IMG/VR virus record: IMGVR_UViG_3300024999_001891
Coordinates: 62,001 to 126,000 of that record
Source: a virus
Length of the DNA: 64,000 nt
Reading direction: 5' to 3' (one strand)
Shown: piece after piece, positions 8,007 through 16,600 of the stretch
Layout: each line of letters opens with the position of its first letter
Numbering within the stretch: position 1 is the first letter of the stretch
The notes under the pieces: model-generated
Told to the model about the DNA's origin: nothing
Database searches by the model: none
Seen by the model: only the letters and a program-made list of their open reading frames with translations
Translations under genes and position numbers: made by a program

Positions 8007-8612
8007 ATGTCTTTCGAAACAGAATTCGCTTGGTTAAAAGGTTATGCTAAAGGATCTAAATTTGAAAATCTTCCATCTTGTTTATATCTTGCAGAAAAAT
8101 TACATGACGGACAAAAACGTAAAAACGGAGAACCTTATTTAATTCACCCTGTACGTGCTACTTGCGCTTTAGCATCTTTAGATATTGACGATGATATTAT
8201 ACTATCTACTACAATATTACACGATGCTATAGAGGATTGTGTTACTGCTGAAGAGTTAGAGTTAATTTATAAAGTTCATATACAAATAGTAAATAATATA
8301 GTTATACTAAGCAAGGAAGATGGTATTTCCGAAGAAGTTCATTATAAAGCAATGGAAAAACATCCTCAATGTATTTTAGCTAAACTTGCGGATCGTTGTA
8401 ATAATATTTCAACAATGGTTGGAGCATTTACTAATGAAAAAATGATTTCTTATATTGAGGAAACAAGGAAATATATTATTCCACTAGCTAAAATAGGTAG
8501 AAAATCATTTCCTCAATACACTGACCCAATTTATTATATGAAATATCACTTAGAGAGTATTTGTGACACTATAGAAGGATTGATAGGAAACAAAAATAAT
8601 GAATCAAACTAA
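8007..8612 (+). CDS. small alarmone hydrolase, SpoT/MESH1-like HD domain
   Basis: This 201-residue protein is almost entirely an HD hydrolase of the Rel/SpoT hydrolase type: LHDGQKR with His33, GEPYLIHPV with His47, LHDAIED (His72-Asp73, Glu76-Asp77) and KLADRCNN (Asp129, Asn132). It has no synthetase, TGS or ACT domain. It is expected to remove pyrophosphate from (p)ppGpp or (p)ppApp. Small phage-encoded hydrolases of this kind are known to neutralise toxic alarmone synthetases used in anti-phage defence and would also blunt the stringent response. The frame opens at TTG 7998, but AAAGGA at 7991-7996 fits ATG 8007. It has its own promoter. Confidence 0.85.
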   Translation: MSFETEFAWLKGYAKGSKFENLPSCLYLAEKLHDGQKRKNGEPYLIHPVRATCALASLDIDDDIILSTTILHDAIEDCVTAEELELIYKVHIQIVNNIVILSKEDGISEEVHYKAMEKHPQCILAKLADRCNNISTMVGAFTNEKMISYIEETRKYIIPLAKIGRKSFPQYTDPIYYMKYHLESICDTIEGLIGNKNNESN

Positions 8613-8868
8613 ACAAGATTTAAGAAAAAACATGAAGAAAAATCCTAATTTAATTCCTCAATGGAAAAAGGATAATACTGAAAAAGTAGTATTAGATTAT
8701 ATTAAAGAGGAGTGTAGGTTATGTTCTAAGTATTCTAAAATGAATGTTAATGGCGAGGAATTTCATGTATGTAATGATGGACAATTCTTAGAGGTAGGGT
8801 ATTTTATTATTACTGAGTTTAGCGTAGTGGCGTGTAAGATGATTAAAGAACTTGGAGGAAATAAATAA
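8599..8868 (+). CDS. hypothetical 89-aa protein with Cys pairs
   Basis: The start lies inside the hydrolase gene (14-base overlap), which suggests coupling. A basic N-terminus (residues 1-25) is followed by ECRLCSKYSK, HVCNDG and VACKMI. Four Cys and one His (C39, C42, H56, C58) could form a zinc site, but this is not a family I can name. It probably works with, or is simply co-expressed with, the alarmone hydrolase. Confidence 0.55.
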   Translation: MNQTKQDLRKNMKKNPNLIPQWKKDNTEKVVLDYIKEECRLCSKYSKMNVNGEEFHVCNDGQFLEVGYFIITEFSVVACKMIKELGGNK

Positions 8869-9122
8869 TGTTTGAATTAATTGAGATTAAGACTGAAAAA
8901 GAGAAGGTTGATTATAAAATTCCGTTGCTCATAAAGAATAAAAATAACGGACAATTATATTTATTAATCAATTCTTATAATGAAGATAATTCTAAGAAAA
9001 CATTTCGTTCAATTAATATGGAAAGTGGAATTCTTCAAGCTAGTATATATTCTTCGGTTGAAGAAGTAATAAATAAATACGATGGGGTCATTTGTAAATC
9101 AACTTTATCTTACGAAATATAA
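8868..9122 (+). CDS. hypothetical 84-aa protein
   Basis: The ATG overlaps the previous TAA by one base, with GGAGG about 10 bases upstream. The sequence alternates short hydrophobic strands with charged turns (YKIPLLIKNKNNGQLYLLIN) and looks like a small all-beta or alpha-beta domain. There is no motif, signal or membrane segment. It is the last gene of the unit started at 7953 before a 98-base gap without a clear promoter. Confidence 0.55.
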   Translation: MFELIEIKTEKEKVDYKIPLLIKNKNNGQLYLLINSYNEDNSKKTFRSINMESGILQASIYSSVEEVINKYDGVICKSTLSYEI

Positions 9123-9220
9123 AAACCAATCTATGAGAGGGGTGATATTTTAGGAAAACTCTAAAATATAAAAGAGTCCACAAAAAATATCTTAAAATTT
9201 GAAATGAGATGTTTTAATAA

Positions 9221-9739
9221 ATGGACGAAACTACGTTATTTTTAGATCAAAGTACAAAATTGGTTGGATGGAGTATATTTACAAATGATAAATTAATTAG
9301 TCATGGATCTTATGATTTATCAAAAATAAATTCAGGAAAGGATATAGTAGCTCATACAGAAAAAAGAATTCACCTTATAGATAAATTATGTGAACTAATT
9401 ACAAAATATAATATTGCACATGTTGTATATGAGGATATTTTTTCTACACCAAATGCAATAACTTTTAAATTACTTGCAAAGGTACAAGGTTCACTTGAAG
9501 ATATGTCTTTGAGAAAGGGTATAACATTTGAACCAATCTTAGCTACGACTTGGAGGAGCTATCTCCCTCTTATTTGGGAAAAAAAGGGAAGGCACGATAG
9601 AAAAGAAGTTAAAAGTGTTGTGACTTCATATTTTAAATCAATTTTCCCTAATCTTGCCGACAGCACTACGGAAGATGAAAAAGAAGCTATTCTTATCGGC
9701 ATAGCGTGGACAAAAAATAGAAGTAAAACAATTCTTTAA
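9221..9739 (+). CDS. RuvC-like Holliday-junction nuclease
   Basis: This 172-residue protein has the RNase H/RuvC fold order: LFLDQSTKLVGWSI with Asp9, HVVYEDIF with Glu71, and a C-terminal acidic TTEDEKEAILIGIAW (Asp152, Glu155) in place of the usual DxxDA. Such phage enzymes resolve branched DNA before packaging. The ribosome site is weak (GAGATG). The 98 bases upstream hold a short imperfect stem (ACTCT/AGAGT at 9157-9176) but no good promoter. A strong intrinsic terminator follows immediately. Confidence 0.75.
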   Translation: MDETTLFLDQSTKLVGWSIFTNDKLISHGSYDLSKINSGKDIVAHTEKRIHLIDKLCELITKYNIAHVVYEDIFSTPNAITFKLLAKVQGSLEDMSLRKGITFEPILATTWRSYLPLIWEKKGRHDRKEVKSVVTSYFKSIFPNLADSTTEDEKEAILIGIAWTKNRSKTIL

Positions 9740-9766
9740 TAGAACCTAAAAAGGTTCTATTTTTTT
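9740..9766 (+). terminator. intrinsic terminator after the RuvC-like gene
   Basis: Perfect stem TAGAACCT/AGGTTCTA (9740-9747 and 9752-9759) with an AAAA loop, followed by seven T residues. This is a textbook rho-independent terminator. Confidence 0.92.
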
Positions 9767-9777
9767 ATCTTAAAAAT

Positions 9778-9806
9778 TTGCATTACTTTTTTATTTATGT
9801 TACAAT
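9778..9806 (+). promoter_or_regulatory. promoter for the DGQHR-like gene
   Basis: TTGCAT (9778-9783), 17-base spacer, TGT then TACAAT (9801-9806). It is directly after the terminator and 37 bases before the gene, with the same extended -10 core as at 3944 and 7918. Confidence 0.75.
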
Positions 9807-9843
9807 AACTTTAATAACTTAATTATTTAGGAGGTTATGTAAA

Positions 9844-11175
9844 ATGAGTATTGTTGATGAAATGGTAAAGAATGCTATTGAGGGTAAAATTGAAATGAAT
9901 ATTGGCGTAGACCCTAAAAGTTTTAGAGAAATTAAAGAAGATATAAAGGACGTAGAGGTTGCTGAAGTTATGGATACTCCTCCTGCCAATGTTCTTGAAG
10001 ATATGTTAAATGATGGAAATAAGACAGAAATATTATATGTTAAAACTGATTCCGAGCCTATAAGTACAGCTTGGAAATTTGAAAACGTAACCCCTGTTTA
10101 TCGCAACGGTTCTATTGCTAAATATGAAACCAAACTTTCCGCAGGAGCATTGGCCCATTTATGGGAGTATGGAAGGGCTAAGTATAAGGGAGATATTCAA
10201 CGTGGCACAAAAACCAATAAAAAAGGTGAATCTATAGATGTTTTTTCTCCAACGAAAGTAAAAGAAATATACAATGCAATGATTAATGATAAAATTCATG
10301 GTGGCCTAATCACGTTGAATTATTCAAAAGATAACGAATCTCTTCTTGAATATAATGAAGAAGATGGGACTATTAATGGTTTAGATCCTCTTGATGTTAG
10401 CGATGGAAGTCACAGAACAAGAGCTTGTGTAATGTGGGCAAAAGCATTCGAATTAAATCCTGAAGGTGTTGGAGATCCTAATGATTTTGAATTTATTGTT
10501 GCCATCGAAAATTTAACTGACGAGCAGGCAAAAGGATTATTCGCCGAATATGCATTAAAACCTAAAAAAATTAGTTCTTGCCGAGCAGAATATCTTAATA
10601 TATTAGACCCTTCAGCTACAATTGCAAGAAGAATTGTTAAAGAAAGCCAACTACACGAAAAAGTTGAGTTAGTTACCACTTCTATTAAAGGAAAACCTAA
10701 TTTGATCATAACTTTTTCAACTTTGACACAATCTATTAGAAATAATTTTAAACCAGCAACAAAGAATGAGATCGAAAGAATTGGTAATCTATTAATAAAA
10801 TTCTTTGACGAATTAATTGAAACATTCCCAGGATTAATGGGCAATGACTCTGTTAAAAGAGGAGAACAACGCAAGAAATTTTTAGCAATTGAAAATATTT
10901 GTTGGAATGGATATATGTCTACTTTTGCTAAAATAATTGACAGAAAAGATTGGAAGCATAAAATTAATCGTTTAAATAATAATGTAACCATTGGAAATTG
11001 GAAAGGTAAATTTCTTTCTAGAGAAAATCCTATGTTTTCATTTATTTATGATTCTGATGGGAAAATAATCAATAATTCCAGCACAGTTTCTCGCGTAACT
11101 AAGATGATTACTGACTATGCACTTGGAGAGAAAAGTATTGATCAAATTATTAAGGGTGAGGATTTAGCGTCTTAA
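9844..11175 (+). CDS. DGQHR/DndB-like protein of unknown function
   Basis: This 443-residue protein has a central LDVSDGSHRTRACV motif (Asp187-Arg191). It is close to the DGQHR core of DndB-like and ParB-like proteins, with Ser in place of Gln, followed by a segment like the family's F..xN....k pattern (FAEYALKPKKISS). The N-terminal 60 residues are acidic and probably flexible. DndB-type proteins act as regulators or accessories of DNA phosphorothioate modification, and others are of unknown role. No Dnd genes are here. It has its own promoter, an AGGAGG site and a terminator, so it is an independent, probably well-expressed unit. Function is unassigned. Confidence 0.5.
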   Translation: MSIVDEMVKNAIEGKIEMNIGVDPKSFREIKEDIKDVEVAEVMDTPPANVLEDMLNDGNKTEILYVKTDSEPISTAWKFENVTPVYRNGSIAKYETKLSAGALAHLWEYGRAKYKGDIQRGTKTNKKGESIDVFSPTKVKEIYNAMINDKIHGGLITLNYSKDNESLLEYNEEDGTINGLDPLDVSDGSHRTRACVMWAKAFELNPEGVGDPNDFEFIVAIENLTDEQAKGLFAEYALKPKKISSCRAEYLNILDPSATIARRIVKESQLHEKVELVTTSIKGKPNLIITFSTLTQSIRNNFKPATKNEIERIGNLLIKFFDELIETFPGLMGNDSVKRGEQRKKFLAIENICWNGYMSTFAKIIDRKDWKHKINRLNNNVTIGNWKGKFLSRENPMFSFIYDSDGKIINNSSTVSRVTKMITDYALGEKSIDQIIKGEDLAS

Positions 11176-11181
11176 AAATAG

Positions 11182-11240
11182 CAAAAAAAATAATAGGTAT
11201 CTACAAAATCCATTTAAGGATTGAGTAGATACCTATTTTG
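11182..11240. terminator. bidirectional terminator between early and late blocks
   Basis: Perfect 13-base arms AATAGGTATCTAC (11192-11204) and complement (11225-11237), with an inner AATCC/GGATT pairing, are flanked by AAAAAAAA on the left and TTTTG on the right. It can terminate + transcription from the 9844 gene and - transcription from the holin gene. Confidence 0.85.
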
Positions 11241-11282
11241 TTTAAACAGTTTATTATAATTCAATACCTTTCATCTTTTGTG

Positions 11283-11603
11283 TTATTTATTTTGCTCTAT
11301 TACAAGTTTATTTACAACTATTACTGCATTTTTAATTACTTCATTTGTAGGTATCTTCCCATTCTCTGACTTATATCTCTCTGTAAATTCTTTTATAAAT
11401 GCATCTGTTTTTTCATTTCCTTTTATTCCCCAAGATTCATAGTTATTTTCTATATAATCAAATATTGATACAATCATATCAACATTCTTTTTAGAAATAT
11501 ATTTTTTATTTATTAAAAATCCTATAAGAGCAACTAAACCAATTGACAGCAAAGATAAAGCGGGTGCAGACACCAAAATACTCATTAAAACGATGCTATT
11601 CAT
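11283..11603 (-). CDS. putative holin
   Basis: This 106-residue protein has one strong hydrophobic N-terminal segment (about residues 4-30: VLMSILVSAPALSLLSIG and onward), a KKYISKK turn, then an amphipathic helical tail. That is the layout of LLH-type phage holins. It is the last gene of the lysis cassette after the amidase and the XhlA-like protein, and it ends at a terminator. Holins permeabilise the membrane to release the amidase. Assignment rests on topology and position. Confidence 0.65.
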   Translation of the reverse strand: MNSIVLMSILVSAPALSLLSIGLVALIGFLINKKYISKKNVDMIVSIFDYIENNYESWGIKGNEKTDAFIKEFTERYKSENGKIPTNEVIKNAVIVVNKLVIEQNK

Positions 11604-11624
11604 AATTCATCAATCCTTTATAAA

Positions 11625-12044
11625 TTATTTGGAAATTCCATATTTTGCGGCAAAAAAAGCGGCGAGGGCTGTCCCCATAACTTTAAATACACTTATTAAA
11701 ATATCTTTTATATTATTAGACTTAACCTTTGTTATTTCAGTTCCGCTTTTAGACTCTATTTTTTTTATTTCTATGTTACTTTTAGAAGTATTTAAAACAA
11801 GTTGGGTCATTGTGTTCATCATAGAATTTGTCGTCTGAAGGTAATTATTTTCAAATCTAGTGACTACATCTTTTACATCTGTCATTTGAGTTTGTAAGCC
11901 ATTAATTTTTTCCTTCACTGTAGCTCCTTCTACTTCTAACTTTTGAATCTTAAATTCGTGATCTTCTAATTTTCTTCCATGATCATCTAACATCTCTTTA
12001 ACTTCATTTTCATCCAAACCCATTTCTAACACCTCTTCTTTCAC
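11625..12044 (-). CDS. XhlA-like membrane-anchored coiled-coil lysis protein
   Basis: This 139-residue protein starts at GTG with GGAGG about 10 bases upstream. A long charged coiled coil (about 15-110) leads to a C-terminal hydrophobic segment ILISVFKVMGTALAAFFAAKYG. This is the XhlA/BhlA arrangement, in which the protein cooperates with the holin at the membrane. An in-frame ATG at residue 8 also has a reasonable ribosome site, so the N-terminus is uncertain. A + strand promoter sits across its ribosome-site region (12045-12073). Confidence 0.65.
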   Translation of the reverse strand: MKEEVLEMGLDENEVKEMLDDHGRKLEDHEFKIQKLEVEGATVKEKINGLQTQMTDVKDVVTRFENNYLQTTNSMMNTMTQLVLNTSKSNIEIKKIESKSGTEITKVKSNNIKDILISVFKVMGTALAAFFAAKYGISK

Positions 12045-12073
12045 TTGACATTATCCTCCTTTTATGATAAAAT
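12045..12073 (+). promoter_or_regulatory. + strand promoter inside the lysis cassette
   Basis: TTGACA (12045-12050), 17-base spacer, TGA then TAAAAT (12068-12073). It is near consensus with an extended -10 element and points away from the XhlA-like gene, against the direction of all surrounding genes. Confidence 0.75.
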
Positions 12074-12079
12074 AGAGTT

Positions 12080-12147
12080 GCTAAGTTCTATGGAACAAAG
12101 CGAATAGAGAGTAATGGAGGACGATTCTATTCTCTCTATTTTATTAT
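12080..12147 (+). ncRNA. candidate antisense RNA between amidase and XhlA-like genes
   Basis: Downstream of the 12045 promoter lie about 68 bases with no meaningful reading frame. They contain a small stem GTTC/GAAC and a terminator-like stem AATAGAGAG (12103-12111)/CTCTCTATT (12132-12140), followed by TTTATTATTT. The loop carries GGAGGA. If made, the RNA is antisense to the amidase/XhlA intergenic region of the lysis mRNA, just upstream of the XhlA ribosome site, and might control lysis timing. There is no expression evidence. Confidence 0.5.
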
Positions 12148-12858
12148 TTATGCAAGTTCAAGACGTTTAGTAGCATAACCCATTGCTATTATCTGCTTTG
12201 CTACTAAATCCGCTTTGCTATTCAATACACGTACAGACAAATATACATCTTTATCATTCTTTGTCTCTATATCTGCCATTTTTTGAACAACTCCTTCCTT
12301 GAATATCACACCAAAATATTCACAAATACCTTTACAATACGCAATTGCTAATAATTGTCTAAAATCTGAATTAGCTAATTTTGTTGCATCACTTACAGTA
12401 TCAATAAATCCTGTTTCTCCTAAAATAGCTGGCATAGAAGTTTCTCTAAGAACCATAATATTTTTTGTCTTTACTCCACGATTGTACCAATTACCTGCAT
12501 TAACCAAGTGGGGAAGTACAGTTTTTGCACACTTTTCTGCTCTGCCACCTACTGACTGAACAAGGATTTCTACACCAGTTCCTTTCCCTGCATTAATGTG
12601 TATACTTACAAACAAATCTGCATGTGCATTTTCAGCAATATTAATTCTAGATTGTAAAGATGCTACTAAAGTAGAGTTGTCGCTTACCAAACCTCCTTCT
12701 CTAGTCATTACTACGGTAAATCCATTCGATTGAAGTAATGGTCGTAATTTTAACGCAATATCTAACGTTAAATCCTGCTCTCTTAAATTATTACCTACTG
12801 CACCTGTATCCATACCATGATCGTTATGTCCTGCATCCAAAACTACTATATAAGACAT
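12148..12858 (-). CDS. endolysin: N-acetylmuramoyl-L-alanine amidase (Amidase_3)
   Basis: This 236-residue protein has a catalytic domain over residues 1-185 with the zinc ligands His11 (LDAGHND), Glu27 (REQD) and His87 (SIHIN), and the catalytic Glu148 (GETGF). It cleaves the amide bond between muramic acid and the stem peptide. Residues 195-236 form a small extra domain (VYLSVRVLNSKADLVAKQIIAMGY), likely wall-binding or SPOR-like. There is no signal peptide, so export depends on the holin genes downstream. A good GGAGGTG site lies about nine bases before the ATG. The 120 bases upstream hold no clear promoter. Confidence 0.9.
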   Translation of the reverse strand: MSYIVVLDAGHNDHGMDTGAVGNNLREQDLTLDIALKLRPLLQSNGFTVVMTREGGLVSDNSTLVASLQSRINIAENAHADLFVSIHINAGKGTGVEILVQSVGGRAEKCAKTVLPHLVNAGNWYNRGVKTKNIMVLRETSMPAILGETGFIDTVSDATKLANSDFRQLLAIAYCKGICEYFGVIFKEGVVQKMADIETKNDKDVYLSVRVLNSKADLVAKQIIAMGYATKRLELA

Positions 12859-12980
12859 TGTTTTTACACCTCCAAATTAATAAAAATTGATAATTGTTTA
12901 AATTATTCCTTTACAAATATTTTACCTCTCTCATACTCCACCATACTTCTATTATCTCTAATTTACTACCCAATATGTTT

Positions 12981-13016
12981 CAAAAAAGAGTAATAGAATG
13001 ACAGTTCTATTACTCT
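12981..13016 (-). terminator. terminator at the end of the 13010 gene
   Basis: Perfect 12-base arms AGAGTAATAGAA (12987-12998) and complement (13005-13016) with a 6-base loop are followed on the - strand by TTTTTTG. The stem includes the tandem stop codons of the upstream gene. It separates the tail genes from the lysis cassette. Confidence 0.85.
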
Positions 13017-13594
13017 TCTTCTTCCTCTCTATTACTTTGCCATTTCAGATCAATAATTTCTTTTGTAGTTTTAGCATTAGAAATTGTTGATTTCATACTA
13101 TGATAATCATTCATTTTACTTGTTTTAAAATTATTAGCATCTTTAAGTAAAATTATAAATTCATCACGACTATGATTTATAACCCCTGCATCCTTTGTGT
13201 TCCATGGAATTTCTGTTATTGTACTATCCAATGTAAGAATATTTGCCTGTTCATTAAAATTAGCTTGATACTCTAAATTGTATTTATATTGATGAACTTC
13301 ACCAGTACAAGAAGATTCAAATCCATATAAAATATCTAAATTACATTGTTTTTTTATATATTCCACTTTTTGATTTTGTTCTGGTAATAATTTAATCAAA
13401 TCAGAAACAGGAGTATAAATAGGAATATTATCTTGAATTGTATAATCAAATGCTTTTTTAAATAAATATGAATATTGGTTATCGTCAAGATATAAATGAG
13501 TTGTTCCATGAGGAATATATTGTATCTTATCTTCAAGAGAGCTTGGATATGATAAGTGTTGAATTTTTCCATCTGAATTATAAAATATATTCAC
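13010..13594 (-). CDS. putative tail-associated protein (XkdW/DUF4376-like)
   Basis: This 194-residue protein starts at GTG (GGAGG six bases upstream). The C-terminal half (YNLEYQANFNEQANILTL ... INHSRDEFIILLKDANNF) resembles the short alpha-beta domain found in proteins encoded next to tail fibres, sometimes as assembly helpers. The last five residues are all Glu and are encoded by the terminator stem. It lies between the large fibre protein and the amidase. The name is a tentative family resemblance. Confidence 0.5.
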   Translation of the reverse strand: MNIFYNSDGKIQHLSYPSSLEDKIQYIPHGTTHLYLDDNQYSYLFKKAFDYTIQDNIPIYTPVSDLIKLLPEQNQKVEYIKKQCNLDILYGFESSCTGEVHQYKYNLEYQANFNEQANILTLDSTITEIPWNTKDAGVINHSRDEFIILLKDANNFKTSKMNDYHSMKSTISNAKTTKEIIDLKWQSNREEEEE

Positions 13595-13623
13595 ATAATT
13601 CCTCCTCCTTTTATAATTTTTTA

Positions 13624-16600
13624 CTATACAGGATAAACAATTAAACCTGCTTTTACTAAACGAGTATAATGACCACTATACGATGGGCCACCTCCTATTA
13701 TTAATTGATTTCCTGCTGATAGAGTAAAAGGTGTTGATCTAACCGTAGACGCTATTGTATTATATATTTCTACAGATGTTTTACGTGTAAATCCGTATCC
13801 ATTCCATAATTCTAAAAATAAATAAGCAGGATCAGAAGAAATAGAACTAAACATTGTAGCTTCTAACGCAAAAGTTGTTCCAATAGACCATGTTGAAGGA
13901 ACTGTGTAAAGAATATTATTACTACTTATATTAACAGATAAGGTCAAAGACGAAGAACCATGAGTTAAATATTTCCAATAACTAGAATTATAACTAATAC
14001 TAAGATAAGATGAGTTGTCTAAATTAAACAAAGGAATATACCCTTCTGCAACTTTTGATCCATCTGCTCCTTTTTCTCCTACTATTTTTATAGCAGTTCC
14101 AAATGTTCCATATACTCCTATTTTAGTATGCATATACATATCACCAGTAGCATAAGTAGAATGCCATGAAGTCGAACCATTAACAGAATATTCCACAATA
14201 ATCGAATCTCCTGAAGCACCATTCTCACCAGTTAATTTTACTGGATAACTCCAAGATACTATTAATACTCCATTTTGAATAGTTGCTTTTGAAAACCATA
14301 ATGGTAATGTTCCTGTTGGCGGAGCATCATACCATCCTGAAGGATATATTCCAGAAGGATAAGTAGGTTGCGATGAACTTCTCATAAATACATTACTCAC
14401 ATAACTTCCTGAAGCACCTGTTTGTCCTGTTTGTCCTGTAGCACCATCTTTTACTAAGGCTATTGGTACAGTTTCCTTTATTGTTATTCCTGCATAAACT
14501 ACAGATAAAGAAACTGAATTTTGTAAACTTGAATTAAATGTATTTGAACAAGTAGGCAAGAAATAAGAACTATAAGAAGTTCCGCTTAAATTACCTGTGG
14601 AAGTCCAGTAATATGATGATGGTGAAACATATACACCATTCTCATATAATTCACAGTAGAAATAACTTTGTGCAGGAGTTGGGTTAACTCCTGATGAATT
14701 ATACGAAACACTTCTTGTTCCATTAGTAATATTAAGAATATATGTTTTTCCATTACTTCCGATTGTTCCATTAGCTCCATCTGATATAATTGGTATTACT
14801 TGTTGGTCTAATAATGTCGATATTCCTCCTGCTAAATACAAACTAACTCTTATAGTCTTAATTCCTGCTGTAAATGAACTATATGTCTTTGTGGACTCAT
14901 TAATATTTCCAGTATAACGAACAATATAATTAATTCCATCAACAGAATCTTCAATAATAAATCTTCCAGAATAATTTACAGGAGAATTTTCACCTGTTTG
15001 AGATTTAGCAGTAATAGTAATAGTATTTGGAGTATATACGCCTGTTACAGCTTTTGCTATTGCAGGAGCATCAGTTATTAACCAATAAGAAGTAGCGTCT
15101 TTTCCTATAACTCCTGACTTAGATTTTGCTAATGTATATCTTTTTATAATATCTGAGCTTCCAGTTTGCTTTGCAGTAAACTCAACATATCCAGAATCAA
15201 CTACCATATTTGTTACTTGATACGACTTTCCAGATTGATAACCAACAATTCCTGAACTAGCAACTGTTGTCACAGTCCAATTTGCAGTATCATCAGTTCC
15301 ACCTTTATAAATATAAATCTTCGATATTGCCCCTGTATAATTTCCACCGTTTCCTAATGAATCTGTAGTTATGGTAGTAGATTCATTATCTAATGTACTA
15401 TATATTGGAGTTTTAGTATCAACATAAGTTTTAGCTGAATTAGAAATAGTAGTTAATATTTCATTTTTAGAATTATAGTAATTACTAAAATTAGCTTTAA
15501 ATGTTGCGCTAACGATAGGCGATTTATTAGTTATATCATTTAGCATAGGTGTAATATAACTACTTAATACATTGTAATAATTAAGATAACTTGTAGTATC
15601 AACAGAGTAGGATTGTGCTTGCGCTATTATATTAGCTCTTTCAGCAACAATTGCATCCCATATTGGCCTCACTGTTTTCTTTTCTGATATCGAAAAAGTT
15701 GTATCTTTTGCAACTTCTGCTATTTCTTCATTAGCTTTATTTGCGTCTAATTGAGCTTGATTTGCCAACTCTTTTGCCATATTTGCAACAGTATCATCAG
15801 TATATTTAGTTGAACTTATAAAATCTCCTTCAATATAACTTCCTTTTACTTTATTTACTTGACAAACTAATAAATCTCCTTCTTCTCCTTGTGTCCATAA
15901 GTCTCCTACGGAATATGGTGGTTTTGGTACTGATACAAATATTCTTCTTTTTCTATCTGCTGTATCTCCAGATATAGATGATTCTATTAAACTCAAAGTT
16001 AAATCTTCATCTGTAATTATTTCCCAACTATATATTTTATTAGTTACAATAAATCTATAAGCTATATTAGTCTCCATATTTAAAAATAAATCTCCTAAGT
16101 GTTCATTTCTTACACTTTTAGATTTCCAATCTATATATGGTACATTTAATAGTGTTGGGTCATAATTATAAAACCAACAATCAACTTTACCATCTAATAA
16201 TTGTTGCATATCAGCTTTATCAGAAGCATAAATGGTATCTCTAAATCCTATTATAGCTTCATCAGTATAAGTTTTAGCACCATCATCTCTAGTTAAAGTT
16301 ATCTTATTAACAAGAATTGTTTTTGTATCTTGTGCAGTTTGAAATAATACTTGTATTTCGTCTTTTTGTACTTCACTAATAGAAATAGGATACGAAGATT
16401 GATTTAACCAAGGATTCAACCCTTCTTGAAGTGCAGTTAATGCATTTTGATAATTTTGGGTTTCAGTAATTATTTCTAATTGGTTTGCTAAATTAATTGT
16501 CGATGCTGACTCAACATTAATTTGATTTAAACTTGCTAATAAACTACCTGCCTCTGTACTATCAATAGAGTTATCTGATGCGGCAGTTACCATTGCCTGT

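Noticed and set aside
10410-10991. 193-codon - strand frame inside the DGQHR-like gene
   Set aside because: Lies inside a gene with clear promoter, ribosome site and terminator. No ribosome site of its own, and it lacks motifs.
12859-12980. Promoter for the lysis cassette upstream of the amidase
   Set aside because: Expected after the terminator at 12981, but only weak partial matches (TAAAAT, TATCAA) without a good -35 were found. A phage-specific late promoter may be used.
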